Source: Gammaproteobacteria bacterium (GTDB lineage Bacteria; Pseudomonadota; Gammaproteobacteria; Nitrosococcales; Methylophagaceae). Taken from it: DNA of 34,202 nucleotides. Numbering within the stretch: the first letter of the stretch is position 1; the number at the start of each line of letters is the position of its first letter. The translations under genes were made by a program, and so were the position numbers. The DNA lies in contig JAQRMU010000003.1 of NCBI GenBank assembly GCA_028598975.1, forward strand, positions 1 to 34,202. Reading direction: 5' to 3'. Below, piece by piece: positions 19,681 to 30,000 of this stretch. The notes under the pieces were generated by a model. It was given only the letters and a program-made list of their open reading frames with translations, was not told the origin of the DNA and ran no database searches.

Positions 19681-19716
19681 GGTAGCGTTAGTTTTAATAT
19701 TAAAGAAGGAAATATT

Positions 19717-20085
19717 ATGGTCCAGAAGAATATTTATATACCTTTATTAAGGAAGGAGTCTACTTATTTTTATATTTTCACCGCCCTCGCGGTATTGGTT
19801 CCTTTTGCAGCTGTTTTTATTCCTTGGATGCCAGAACATGAAACTATTGCCACTTGGTTCCAACGAAGTGGTTCTGCAATAGTCGTATTTGCACTTCTTG
19901 CAGAGTCACGAGCAATAAATGTATACAACATACTAAACCCAGTTGGGTTTCCTGAGACCGATTTTGATAATGCTAGAAAGCAATATAATAAACATCCTGC
20001 TATGTTTCAGATCTCTTCATTTATATTAATCGCAATAGGTACTCTTATTTGGGGTTATGGTGATATTCTCTTTAAGTGTACATAA
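19717..20085 (+). CDS. Hypothetical small membrane protein (three predicted helices)
   Basis: I do not recognise this family. The 122-residue product has three hydrophobic segments: about 20-37 (YIFTALAVLVPFAAVFIP), about 47-63 (FQRSGSAIVVFALLAES) and about 96-116 (MFQISSFILIAIGTLIWGYGD). A polar loop (about 68-95) carries PVGFPETDFDNARKQYNK. There is no signal-peptide cleavage site, so it is probably an inner-membrane protein. An AAGGAAA site 5 nt before the ATG supports real translation. It follows rsmJ by 36 nt and is followed by the repeat-filled stretch, so its neighbours give no clue to function. Confidence 0.7.
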   Translation: MVQKNIYIPLLRKESTYFYIFTALAVLVPFAAVFIPWMPEHETIATWFQRSGSAIVVFALLAESRAINVYNILNPVGFPETDFDNARKQYNKHPAMFQISSFILIAIGTLIWGYGDILFKCT

Positions 20086-20123
20086 TCTCACGAAAAAATG
20101 GATCGACATACCGTAAGTAACAT

Positions 20124-20246
20124 CCCGTTATATTGCCGCCAAAAACCAAGCTACTTTTATGGATGAAGTGGTCGAGTGTTTGAGCGTAGCGAGTTTTCGA
20201 CTACGCCATAAAAGTAGCTTGATTTTTGGAATAAGGCGATATCGGG
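20124..20246. repeat. Long quasi-palindrome (cruciform-type repeat)
   Basis: Arms at 20139-20162 and 20206-20229 are 24 nt each with one mismatch (core CCAAGCTACTTTTATGG / CCATAAAAGTAGCTTG). Weaker pairing extends outward to CCCG at 20124 and CGGG near 20246. The centre (20163-20205) contains a second dyad, GTCGA and TCGAC. It lies in the 339-bp non-coding gap 20086-20424. No transposase is nearby. It resembles palindromic intergenic repeats of proteobacteria, but I cannot name the family. Confidence 0.75.
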
Positions 20247-20260
20247 CGCCCTTTTCTTTG

Positions 20261-20295
20261 GTTCTGTTTCTTTTGGGCACGCAAAAGAAATGAAC
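20261..20295. repeat. Second hairpin in the 20.1-20.4 kb gap
   Basis: GTTCTGTTTCTTTT (20261-20274) pairs with AAAAGAAATGAAC (20283-20295) around the 8-nt loop GGGCACGC, followed by a GC-rich tail (GCCCAGCGGCAGCGGG). The TTTTCTTTGG...TTTTGGGCACGCAAAAGAAA layout is like a common proteobacterial intergenic repeat. It may form one composite element with the quasi-palindrome just before it. Confidence 0.6.
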
Positions 20296-20369
20296 GCCCA
20301 GCGGCAGCGGGTAAACATACCTAGACTTTAAAACATTCAATAATAAGTGATAATTATCACAGTCCATGG

Positions 20370-20394
20370 ATCCCCGCGTTCGCGAGGATGACGG
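20370..20394. repeat. Short GTCATCC-type hairpin repeat, copy B
   Basis: ATCCCCGCG (20370-20378) pairs with CGCGAGGAT (20381-20389) across TT, ending GACGG. The CGTCATCCTCG end (minus strand) matches the ends of the larger repeats at 1165-1236 and 31284-31378, so this may be a minimal or related member. It lies about 30 nt downstream of the rarA stop and may act in 3'-end formation. Confidence 0.5.
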
Positions 20395-20424
20395 TTTACT
20401 GCCAAGCCCGATGGCTATAGGAAA

Positions 20425-21750
20425 TCACTTTTTAGCCTGCTGATCCAATACCTTCAAACGATCCAGCTTCTCAGCAATCTTAATTTCTAAACCACGATTA
20501 ACAGGCTGATAATAATTTCTTGAAGCCATATTTTCAGGAAAGTAGTTTTCACCCGCCGCATACGCATCAGGTTCATCATGAGCATAGCGGTATTCTTTTC
20601 CATAGCCCAACTCAGTCATTAGTTTTGTTGGTGCATTTCGTAAGTGAATGGGGACTTCGGCTGAGCCTTGGCTTCGTACATCTTGCATCGCCGCATTAAA
20701 TGCCGTGTACACTGCATTACTCTTTGGTGCACTGGCTAAATAAACTACCGCTTGAGCAATGGCTAACTCGCCTTCTGGCCGACCTAACTTATCAAAGCTT
20801 TCCCAAGCATCCAGTGCGATACGCAAACCGCGAGGATCAGCATTTCCGATATCTTCTGATGCCATTCGTACAATCCGTCGCATCAAATAAACAGGATCAC
20901 AGCCACCATCAAGCATTCGACATAACCAATATAAGGCCCCGTCAGGTGAGGAACCTCGCACTGACTTATGTAAGGCAGAGATCTGATCATAGAAGGCTTC
21001 CCCCCCTTTATCAAAGCGACGTAAAGTACCCGATAAGACTTCTGCTAAGTCATCTTCTTCAACCTCATTTTGGCCTTTACTATCTGCTAAATCAATCGCG
21101 ATCTCTAATAAATTTAAGACTCGTCGACCATCTCCGTCAACCGCTTCTGCTAGTTGATCTCGCAAGTCCTCGGCAAAACTAATCCCACGATCAGCAACGC
21201 CTAACTCAGAATCAGCCATTGCTCGATCAATAATTTCACGAAGATCTTTGCTACCAAGAGATTGTAAGACATAGACACGAGCCCGAGATAATAAGGCATT
21301 ATTTAGTTCAAATGAGGGGTTTTCAGTCGTCGCACCAATAAAGGTAAACGTACCATCTTCAACAAAAGGTAAAAAGGCATCTTGCTGTGACTTGTTAAAA
21401 CGGTGCACTTCATCAACAAATAATAAAGTACGACGGCCTTGTTCTTGTTGAAGTTGTTGGGCTCTAGCAACGGCTGCACGTACCTCCTTAACACCCGCTA
21501 AAACAGCTGAAATGGTAATAAATTCCATATCACAATAGCCTGCGATCAACTTCCCTAGTGTGGTTTTTCCTGTGCCTGGCGGCCCCCAGAAAATCATTGA
21601 ATGAGGGTGGCCTGATGATATCGCTTGTCGTAGCGGCTTACCTTGAGCAAGAAGGTGATGCTGACCAATATAACCATCCAAGGTCTTAGGTCGCATTCTA
21701 TCTGCCAGCGGTCTACCGGCTAAATCATCAATATTTTCAAAAAGGCTCAT
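20425..21750 (-). CDS. rarA: Replication-associated recombination protein A (RarA/MgsA)
   Basis: AAA+ ATPase related to clamp loaders that acts at stalled replication forks. 441 residues. Walker A GPPGTGKTT is at 56-64, Walker B LLFVDEVHRFNKSQQD follows, then sensor 1 FIGATTENPSFELN and the Arg finger region LLSRARVYVL. The C-terminal tetramerisation domain includes SDPDGALYWL-like SSPDGALYWL, DIGNADPRGL and the NYFPENM end typical of RarA. It is the last gene of ftsK-(113 aa)-lolA-rarA, the order known in E. coli. Confidence 0.95.
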   Translation of the reverse strand: MSLFENIDDLAGRPLADRMRPKTLDGYIGQHHLLAQGKPLRQAISSGHPHSMIFWGPPGTGKTTLGKLIAGYCDMEFITISAVLAGVKEVRAAVARAQQLQQEQGRRTLLFVDEVHRFNKSQQDAFLPFVEDGTFTFIGATTENPSFELNNALLSRARVYVLQSLGSKDLREIIDRAMADSELGVADRGISFAEDLRDQLAEAVDGDGRRVLNLLEIAIDLADSKGQNEVEEDDLAEVLSGTLRRFDKGGEAFYDQISALHKSVRGSSPDGALYWLCRMLDGGCDPVYLMRRIVRMASEDIGNADPRGLRIALDAWESFDKLGRPEGELAIAQAVVYLASAPKSNAVYTAFNAAMQDVRSQGSAEVPIHLRNAPTKLMTELGYGKEYRYAHDEPDAYAAGENYFPENMASRNYYQPVNRGLEIKIAEKLDRLKVLDQQAKK

Positions 21751-21780
21751 AATTATTACAATCTAACGACTAGGCTTCAT

Positions 21781-22422
21781 TTATAAGCCCGTTTCACCAA
21801 CCACATCAACACCCAATGGTGGCGTAAAAATAAACACATCAGCCATGAGTTCTGAGTTTTCAGATGTCTGACTAAACATCAACCGTGTTTGTTGATCAAA
21901 GCTGTCTTTCATAATCATTTGACTCAAACCGTATTGATCAAATGCAAGTGTCACTGTTTGAAAGTTTGAGTCAATATCCTTAGGAATAAGCTCAACCCAC
22001 GCTAAGCCATCATCAGATGGAATATCTGTAAGTAAGTACTTATCCTCAGGTTTTGTCCTACCTGATAACAATGTAGCTGGCGTATCGGCTAAAGCATCCA
22101 GTTGCGATTTTACTGTTACCTGCTCTAAGTCCACATCGTAAAACCAGATACGTTGTCCATCGGCCACAATGTGTTGAGGGTAAGGCAATTTATAATCCCA
22201 ACGGAATTTTCCTGGCCGCTCTAAAATAAAGAAACCTTCGGCTTCTTCCAGTACTTGACCTCGCTCATCCACCACGGTTTGGCTAAACTTTGCTTTAAAG
22301 GTCACCACATTTTTCACAAAGGAATTTAACCTTTCTGTCGCAGACTCCGCTGCCGATACTGAGAACGATAGCGTCATTATTATTAATGCAACACTGGTCT
22401 GCATCCACTTTTTATTCGTCAT
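21781..22422 (-). CDS. lolA: Outer-membrane lipoprotein carrier protein LolA
   Basis: Periplasmic chaperone that takes lipoproteins from LolCDE to LolB. The signal peptide (MQTSVALIIMTLSFSVSA, cleavage after SAA) is followed by the LolA fold: TFKAKFSQTVVDERG, EGFFILERPGKFRWDY, DGQRIWFYDVDLEQVTV. The frame is open to 22482, but the ATG at 22422 is chosen because GGAG stands 7 nt upstream and the longer form would bury the signal peptide. 213 residues is normal. The start overlaps the preceding 113-residue gene by 11 nt. Confidence 0.94.
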   Translation of the reverse strand: MTNKKWMQTSVALIIMTLSFSVSAAESATERLNSFVKNVVTFKAKFSQTVVDERGQVLEEAEGFFILERPGKFRWDYKLPYPQHIVADGQRIWFYDVDLEQVTVKSQLDALADTPATLLSGRTKPEDKYLLTDIPSDDGLAWVELIPKDIDSNFQTVTLAFDQYGLSQMIMKDSFDQQTRLMFSQTSENSELMADVFIFTPPLGVDVVGETGL

Positions 22423-22753
22423 ACCATGACTCCAATCTTTCCATAGAGTCATAATGACTCTCTGTTGAACTTCGACCACCATTCTCGTCTAATTGTTGCT
22501 CGACACCTTGCTTTAATAACTCAAATGTTGGGAATTCTGCTACAAACTGTGTCATATCTTTACAAACAAAACCTTCTCGATGCGTATCTTCAGGATACGC
22601 ATTAATCGCTTGAGCGATACCTTTCAAGCTTGAAACCTTTTGCATAAGACGGTCTAGAATAATCAAACTATATACAGCGATATGCGGTAAAGGTTCTGGC
22701 ATTTTAGCTTTTATTAATCCGAGCTTTGTTGCCACTTGAAGAAAAAAACCCAC
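22412..22753 (-). CDS. Hypothetical protein between ftsK and lolA
   Basis: I do not recognise this 113-residue product. It begins at a GTG right behind the ftsK stop (TAAAGTG), without a clear ribosome-binding site, and its end overlaps lolA by 11 nt, so position and coupling argue for a real gene. The chain is soluble, with no signal peptide or long hydrophobic helix. An N-terminal helical half (PHIAVYSLIILDRLMQKVSS) is followed by GIAQAINAYPEDTHREGF and a polar, acidic Ser/Glu-rich tail ending MERLESWYDE. An internal ATG at 22702 is an alternative start. ftsK and lolA are usually adjacent, so this is an insertion in a conserved operon. Confidence 0.6.
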   Translation of the reverse strand: MGFFLQVATKLGLIKAKMPEPLPHIAVYSLIILDRLMQKVSSLKGIAQAINAYPEDTHREGFVCKDMTQFVAEFPTFELLKQGVEQQLDENGGRSSTESHYDSMERLESWYDE

Positions 22754-22754
22754 T

Positions 22755-25055
22755 TTAATCAGCTCGTGGCGGTGGCGCTAGCACTTCCCGACTACCATTA
22801 CCTTGCATTGCTGATACAACACCCGCGGCTTCCATTGCTTCAACAATTCGAGCAGCCCTATTGTATCCAATCTTTAAACGTCGTTGCACACCTGAAACGG
22901 AGGCACGTTGGCTTTCAGTAACAATCTGTACTGCTTGGTCATATAAGGCATCTTTTTCGCCGTCACTTGCATCAGCAAGTGATTCCGTCCCCTCATCGCT
23001 CGCTTGTTCTTGGATAATTTCTTCAAGGTAATTAGGCTGGGCATTTTTTTTCAAAAAATCGACGACTTGATGTACTTCATGATCATCAACAAACGCACCA
23101 TGAACACGTTCAGGAATACCTGTACCTGGTGCAAGATACAACATATCACCCTGCCCTAGTAATTGCTCAGCACCCATTTGATCAAGAATCGTTCGAGAAT
23201 CAATTCGTGACGATACTTGGAAAGACATTCGAGTAGGAATATTCGCTTTAATAAGGCCCGTAATAACATCTACCGAAGGTCGTTGTGTTGCCAAAATAAG
23301 GTGAATTCCTGATGCACGTGCTTTTTGTGCTAAACGTGCAATGAGCTCTTCAACTTGTTTTCCGACCACCATCATCATGTCAGCAAGTTCATCAATGACC
23401 ACAACAATAAAAGGAAGGGGTTCTAATGTCACAGGTGGTTCGCCATCAACTAAATCGACAGTGGGATCAACAATCGGCTCACCACGGTCAATCGCTTCTT
23501 TCACTTTTTTATTAAAGCCAGCAATATTACGTACTCCCATTGCAGCCATAAGTGGGTAACGACGTTCCATTTCAGCAACACACCAACGTAAAGCATTGGC
23601 AGCTTCTTTCATATCAGTCACAACAGGAGTCAATAAATGAGGAATATCTTCATAAACAGATAATTCCAACATTTTTGGATCAACCATAATCATACGCACT
23701 TGTTCAGGCGTTGCCTTGTAAAGCAAACTTAAGATCATGGCATTTACAGCTACCGATTTACCAGAACCTGTTGTACCTGCCACTAAAAGGTGAGGCATTT
23801 TTTCTAAATTGGCTGAAACAGGGCGACCAGAAATATCTTTACCTAATGCCATCATCAAAACAGATTTACTGTTCTCATAGTCAGCTGAGCCGAGGATTTC
23901 GCGTAAACGTACAATGTCACGGTTCTCATTAGGGATCTCTAAACCAACAACAGGTTTTCCCGGTATCACTTCAACAACTCGAACACTACTTACAGAGAGT
24001 GCTCGCGCCAAGTCTTTTGCTAACCCTGAAATTCGGCTTACTTTTATACCTGCCGCGGGTTGCAGTTCAAAGCGTGTAACAACAGGGCCCGGCTGCACTT
24101 CAACAACCTGTACTTCCACACCAAAATCTTTTAATTTAAGCTCAACCTGACGAGACAAAGCTTGCAAGACTTCTTCGCTATACCCGCCCTTACTGGCTTC
24201 TGCCATATCTAATAATGCAAGTGCTGGCATGCCCCCTTCTTCGGAGGATTCAAATAAAGGAACTTGGCGTTCTTTTTCTTCTCGTTCACTCGATTCAGAG
24301 ACTTGAATAGTCGGTTCTACACGTACTTTTTTCTGCTTAAGGATTTTGTCATTCTGTTCATTAAATGCATGTTCTCGCTGTTGTTTAGTCCGTTTGATTA
24401 TCAATTCTGCTTTGAATTCACGGATCCAACGAGAAATAACCGTCATCACGGTCATTGTCACTGCACCCAAGCGATCAATAACCCTTAACCATGATAAGCC
24501 CGTGAAGAGGGTCACACCTGTCAAAAAACAAGCTAACAATAATAAACTGGTACCTGATGCACCAAATATTGATTCAAATCCATATCCAACAACTTGTCCT
24601 AAAATTCCACCAGCACCTTCAGGTAAAAGTGTGACATATTGAGTAAGACTTAATGTTGAAAGTCCACTGGCAGACGCTAAGGCCATGATTAAGCCAACAG
24701 CCTTAATGATCCAAAAATGCAAGGCACCTTCAGAATCTGCTGTTTTTCCCCAGCTAAATAATAACCAACCACTAAAGCCCAACATTAAAGGCGACAAATA
24801 CGTGGGAATTCCAAATATAAACAACAGCATATCAGCCAACCACGCACCGACAATACCACCACTGTTAATGATGAGATCATTAGTACCCGTTGTTGTCCAT
24901 GCGGGATCAGTAGGATTATATGTCCACAAAGAAAGCAATAAATAAGTAGCTAATGCTACGGATAAAATCAATGCCGCTTCACGTAAACGAAAACCAACTG
25001 CGCCTGAAACAGCCTTTTGTTTATCATTTTCCTTTAGTCGTGTTGCTTGTGCCAA
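22755..25055 (-). CDS. ftsK: DNA translocase FtsK
   Basis: Divisome-linked DNA pump that moves chromosome ends and activates XerCD at dif. 766 residues: an N-terminal membrane domain with about four to five hydrophobic helices (about 25-195), a short polar linker (about 205-275) and the RecA-like motor. Walker A GTTGSGKS is at 427-434 and Walker [16 protein letters not shown] follows. The C-terminal winged-helix gamma domain is complete ([20 protein letters not shown]). The start is TTG: no ATG or GTG lies between the upstream in-frame stop and the membrane domain. A -35/-10 pair lies about 60-85 nt before it. Confidence 0.96.
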   Translation of the reverse strand: MAQATRLKENDKQKAVSGAVGFRLREAALILSVALATYLLLSLWTYNPTDPAWTTTGTNDLIINSGGIVGAWLADMLLFIFGIPTYLSPLMLGFSGWLLFSWGKTADSEGALHFWIIKAVGLIMALASASGLSTLSLTQYVTLLPEGAGGILGQVVGYGFESIFGASGTSLLLLACFLTGVTLFTGLSWLRVIDRLGAVTMTVMTVISRWIREFKAELIIKRTKQQREHAFNEQNDKILKQKKVRVEPTIQVSESSEREEKERQVPLFESSEEGGMPALALLDMAEASKGGYSEEVLQALSRQVELKLKDFGVEVQVVEVQPGPVVTRFELQPAAGIKVSRISGLAKDLARALSVSSVRVVEVIPGKPVVGLEIPNENRDIVRLREILGSADYENSKSVLMMALGKDISGRPVSANLEKMPHLLVAGTTGSGKSVAVNAMILSLLYKATPEQVRMIMVDPKMLELSVYEDIPHLLTPVVTDMKEAANALRWCVAEMERRYPLMAAMGVRNIAGFNKKVKEAIDRGEPIVDPTVDLVDGEPPVTLEPLPFIVVVIDELADMMMVVGKQVEELIARLAQKARASGIHLILATQRPSVDVITGLIKANIPTRMSFQVSSRIDSRTILDQMGAEQLLGQGDMLYLAPGTGIPERVHGAFVDDHEVHQVVDFLKKNAQPNYLEEIIQEQASDEGTESLADASDGEKDALYDQAVQIVTESQRASVSGVQRRLKIGYNRAARIVEAMEAAGVVSAMQGNGSREVLAPPPRAD

Positions 25056-25112
25056 GGTGATATTTCCAATAATGCCAACAAATTAACGCATGATCTTAAC
25101 ACAGCTTTTAAA

Positions 25113-25140
25113 CTTATATGCTTTACCAAGTCAACGGCAA
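25113..25140 (-). promoter_or_regulatory. Candidate sigma-70 promoter for ftsK
   Basis: On the minus strand TTGCCG (25140-25135) and TATAAG (25118-25113) are separated by 16 nt, about 58 nt upstream of the ftsK TTG. It lies in the 129-bp gap shared with divergent trxB. Confidence 0.4.
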
Positions 25141-25166
25141 TGAAGTACCCTTAGAGTATTAACTAA

Positions 25167-26123
<957 letters not shown>

Positions 26124-26136
26124 CACACAAATACAC

Positions 26137-26173
26137 AGCCCCTGTTACTAATGTAATCAGGGGCTTTATTTTC
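26137..26173 (+). terminator. Intrinsic terminator of trxB
   Basis: AGCCCCTG (26137-26144) pairs perfectly with CAGGGGCT (26158-26165), followed by TTATTTTC. It is placed 13 nt past the trxB stop and abuts the end of the convergent regulator gene. Confidence 0.8.
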
Positions 26174-26900
26174 TCAAGCCTTCAAACAAACCAAATTGCC
26201 AACTTCGCATTGCAAATACTACCGTTGTGCCACTCTTCTGCTCTAATGACAAAGTAGCATCTTCATTATTAAGCTCATCAAACTCACGTGCTAATTGCTC
26301 AACTTTACGATGAAAAATCATCATTGCAGCATCACTTAACATGCCGTTAATAACAATCAACTGTTCCTGCTGCTGAGTAAACTGACTATCAAAAAAATCT
26401 GCTGCTAACTTCTGCTGGAAAAATTGCTGTATTGGGCCATTATCAAGCCATTTAAAGTTGGGGGATACTTTCAGTTTAATCCTATTTCCTGCTAATAAAT
26501 CAATCAATTTCAAGCCATCAAGTATCGCTAAATATTGAATGCATTGATGTTCAGTTAAATGGAAATGATCCATTAACTGCGACATAGTCCAACGATTAAG
26601 CACACACACTGTAATTAATAGCAATGCTATATCGCCAGCGATTTCCTCTTCTTGTTCAAACGATAATTTCGACACAGTTAAGCGAGAATCATTGTTCATT
26701 TGAGCAACTAAACCTGAAATTTCCATATCCATCATTTGGCAGATATTATCTAAGCGTTGCAGTGAAAAGCTAGACTCAGAAAACAAACGTTTTACACTGG
26801 CTTCGGATAAGCTCAATTCTTGAGCAACATCGCTATAAGAAAAACCGTGCGCTTTCAGTGATCGCTTTAAACTATCAATTAACTGTTTTGTTTGCGCCAT
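26166..26900 (-). CDS. XRE-like helix-turn-helix transcriptional regulator
   Basis: Probable DNA-binding regulator. Residues about 1-60 match an XRE/Cro HTH (LKRSLKAHGFSYSDVAQELS, then LSEASVKRLFSES). The rest (about 85-244) is a helical effector region of unknown ligand, containing what may be a second winged helix (about 105-150, WTMSQLMDHFHLTEHQCIQY). The frame is open to 26990, but the ATG at 26900 has a GAGG site and gives the family-like start MAQTKQLIDSLK. It is divergent from the aas-like gene, with three TATTRATAC repeats between them, so it may control that gene and itself; this is inference. Confidence 0.8.
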   Translation of the reverse strand: MAQTKQLIDSLKRSLKAHGFSYSDVAQELSLSEASVKRLFSESSFSLQRLDNICQMMDMEISGLVAQMNNDSRLTVSKLSFEQEEEIAGDIALLLITVCVLNRWTMSQLMDHFHLTEHQCIQYLAILDGLKLIDLLAGNRIKLKVSPNFKWLDNGPIQQFFQQKLAADFFDSQFTQQQEQLIVINGMLSDAAMMIFHRKVEQLAREFDELNNEDATLSLEQKSGTTVVFAMRSWQFGLFEGLRK

Positions 26901-26921
26901 CTTCGCCTCACATGCCATTAT

Positions 26922-26981
26922 TATTAATACCCACTCAGGAAAGTAGCATATATTAATACTTGAAATCGAATATATTGATAC
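26922..26981. promoter_or_regulatory. Three direct repeats, candidate operator of the XRE-like regulator
   Basis: TATTAATAC occurs at 26922-26930 and 26951-26959, and TATTGATAC at 26973-26981 (start-to-start 29 and 22 nt). An overlapping dyad pairs ATATATT with AATATAT. The third copy covers TTGATA (26975-26980), a candidate -35 for the aas-like gene with TTTATT 18 nt downstream (26999-27004). Occupancy would block that promoter. No binding data exist here. Confidence 0.4.
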
Positions 26982-27055
26982 CACGCACATTAAGTCGCTT
27001 TATTTAACCCTTACATTTAAGATGAATACCAGATTTCCTCAAGGCAGAGTACAAA

Positions 27056-30000
27056 ATGAACGCACTTCTTAAAACAACAGGTTTTATCGCCTTTATTTCA
27101 ATGATATTCCTCAATGCTTTTGTTGATCTTGGTCATAAGATAATTATTCAAAATACTGTTTTCAAAATCCATGATGGATCAGAACAAATCATTCTCACTG
27201 CCATTATTAATGGGCTTATTTTACTGCCCTTTATTTTATTATTTACCCCTTCTGGTTCAATAGCAGACAGGTTCAGAAAACCACATATCATGCGTTGGGC
27301 AGCCATCGCGGCTGTGGGCTTAACACTACTTATTACAGCCTCTTATTATATGGGCTGGTTTGAACTCGCCTTTGCAATGACCTTTATGCTAGCCGTTCAA
27401 AGTGCATTTTATTCACCAGCTAAATATGGTTATATCCGTGAAATTGCTGGTAAACATAATCTAGCAACCGCTAACGGCCTTGTTCAATCAACCACGATTA
27501 TCGCCATTTTGCTCGGCATGTTTCTATTTTCAATCGCCTTTGAGAACATTCTTGCAAACCACGCTTTCGCTACAAAAGAAGACATTATCCAAATTATCGC
27601 CCCCATTGGCTGGTTACTCGTTTTAGGCAGTGTAATTGAGCTCTATTTTGCAATGTGTTTACCATCGACGGACAAACCATCCACACCAGAATCTTTTGAC
27701 TGGCAGAAATACCGTACCGGTAAATCCTTACGTAATAATCTCAAATTGATTCGTTCCGACTCCGTTATCTGGTTATCAATTATTGGTTTATCTGTATTTT
27801 GGGGCGTATCACAAGTTGTTCTCGCCACCTTTCCTGCTTATGCAAAGGAAATGCTTTCCATTAATAACACAATTATTATTCAGGGCTTATTAGCCTGTTC
27901 AGGACTAGGCATTATTTCTGGCTCATTACTCGCCGGAAAGATGTCTAATAACTACATTGAAACAGGGCTTATTCCTGCTGGTGCTCTGGGCATGGTCATC
28001 ACCTTGTTTTTATTACCACAATTAAACTCAACGCTATGGCTGGCTAGTGACATTCTTGCCTTTGGCTTTTTTGGCGGCTTATTTATTGTGCCATTAAATT
28101 CATTAATCCAATTTCATGCTCGGGCTGGAGAATTAGGTACTGTACTTGCCGGTAACAACTGGGTTCAAAATGTCGTTATGATCAGTTTTTTGGCACTCAC
28201 AGTCCTCTTTGCCCTTGCTGACACTCCGAGCCAAGTACTACTTCACCTGCTCAGCCTAGTAACCTTAATCGGTGCCGCTTATACCGTATGGAAACTACCT
28301 CAATCACTCGTTCGTTATCTCTTTGGTGCCGTATTTTCAAGTAAATACCGTATCAATGTTCAAGGTTTTGACAATATGCCATCACAAGGTGGCGTGTTAA
28401 TGCTTGGCAACCATATCAGTTGGTTAGATTGGGCAATGATTCAGATTGCCAGCCCTCGCCCCGTCAGCTTTGTAATGGAAAATAAATATTACCAACGCTG
28501 GTATTTAACCTGGTTCCTTGATCTTTTTGGTGTTATTCCTATCTCTAGTACTGGCAGTAAAGACGCACTAGAAGCCATCAATACTCGCTTAAAACAAGGC
28601 GATGTTGTTTGCCTATTCCCTGAAGGTGCCATTAGCAGAAGTGGTCAGTTAGGTGAGTTCAAGGAAGGTTTTCAGCGTTGCGTTAACGGTGTTGATGGCA
28701 TTATCTTACCTTTCTATCTTCGTGGCTTATGGGGCAGTCGTTTTTCTCGCTCAAGCAACAACCTTCAGTCACTACGCCAAATAAGTAGCCTGCGTAGAGA
28801 TATTATTGTTGCTTTCGGTAAACCTTTACCTATCGACTCACACGCACCAACCGTAAAAAGTGCCGTCTTTGATCTGTCTATAAATACGTGGCAAGCATAC
28901 ACTAACACCTTACCGCCCATTGCTCATGCTTGGATCAACCGCGTAAAACAAGATGGAGGGGCAGACTGTTTAACGGATATTCAAACTAACAACACCTTGT
29001 CTCGTCGCAAAGCACTGACAGGTGCATTACTGTTCTCTCGTCGCTTCAAGAAGCAAAGCCCTGAACAAAATATTGGCGTACTACTGCCCACCAGCAGTGT
29101 AGGTCTGCTCGCTAATATGGGTGCATTTATTAGTGGTAAAACGGTGATAAACCTAAACTTTACCAGCAATGTTGATTCTCTCTTATCAGCCATTAATAAA
29201 GCAGAAATAAAAACGATTTACACCTCGCGAAAATTTATTCAAAAATTGGCTCAAAAAGGGATTGGACTAGATAAGCTATTTGAACGAACAACACCTATTT
29301 ACCTCGAAGACACCCACCAAAGCATCAGCAAACTTGAACAGGTAACGACCTTACTTGCTAGCTATTCCTTACCTACAAAATGGCTAATTAGCTTATATGG
29401 CAAGTCAGTAAACATTCACTCACCTGCTGCAATACTTTTCTCTAGTGGCAGTGAGGGAGAACCTAAAGGTGTTGTGCTCAGCCATCAGAATATTATGGGC
29501 AATATCAAACAAGTTTCCGATGTCTTGGATACTCGCAAAGAGGATGTAATGGTTGCGAGCCTACCTTTATTTCATGCCTTTGGTTTAACCGTGACAGGTT
29601 TATTACCTATGGTTGAAGGTGTGCCTGCACTTTGCCACCCCGACCCAACCGATGTATTAAACATTGCCAAAGGGATAAGCCAACACAATGCGACTATTTT
29701 CTGTGGCACATCGACCTTTTTACGTTTGTTTAATAAGAACCGTCGTATCCATCCATTAATGTTAGATTCATTACGTATTATCGTCGCTGGCGCAGAACGT
29801 CTAAACCCTGAAATTCGCGATAGTTTTAGCCTGAAATTCGGTAAAACGATCTATGAAGGTTACGGCACCACCGAAACGACACCAGTTGCTACAGTGAATA
29901 TTCCCGATCGTATTGCAGCAAATTGGCACGTGCAAACAGGTGATAAAAAAGGCACTGTAGGTTTACCCTTACCCGGCAGTAGCGTGCGTATTGTTGACCC

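Noticed and set aside
20128-20367. 79-residue minus-strand open frame
   Set aside because: It lies wholly inside the hairpin repeats of the 20.1-20.4 kb gap, has no recognisable domain, and its composition follows the repeat; a by-product of the repeat.
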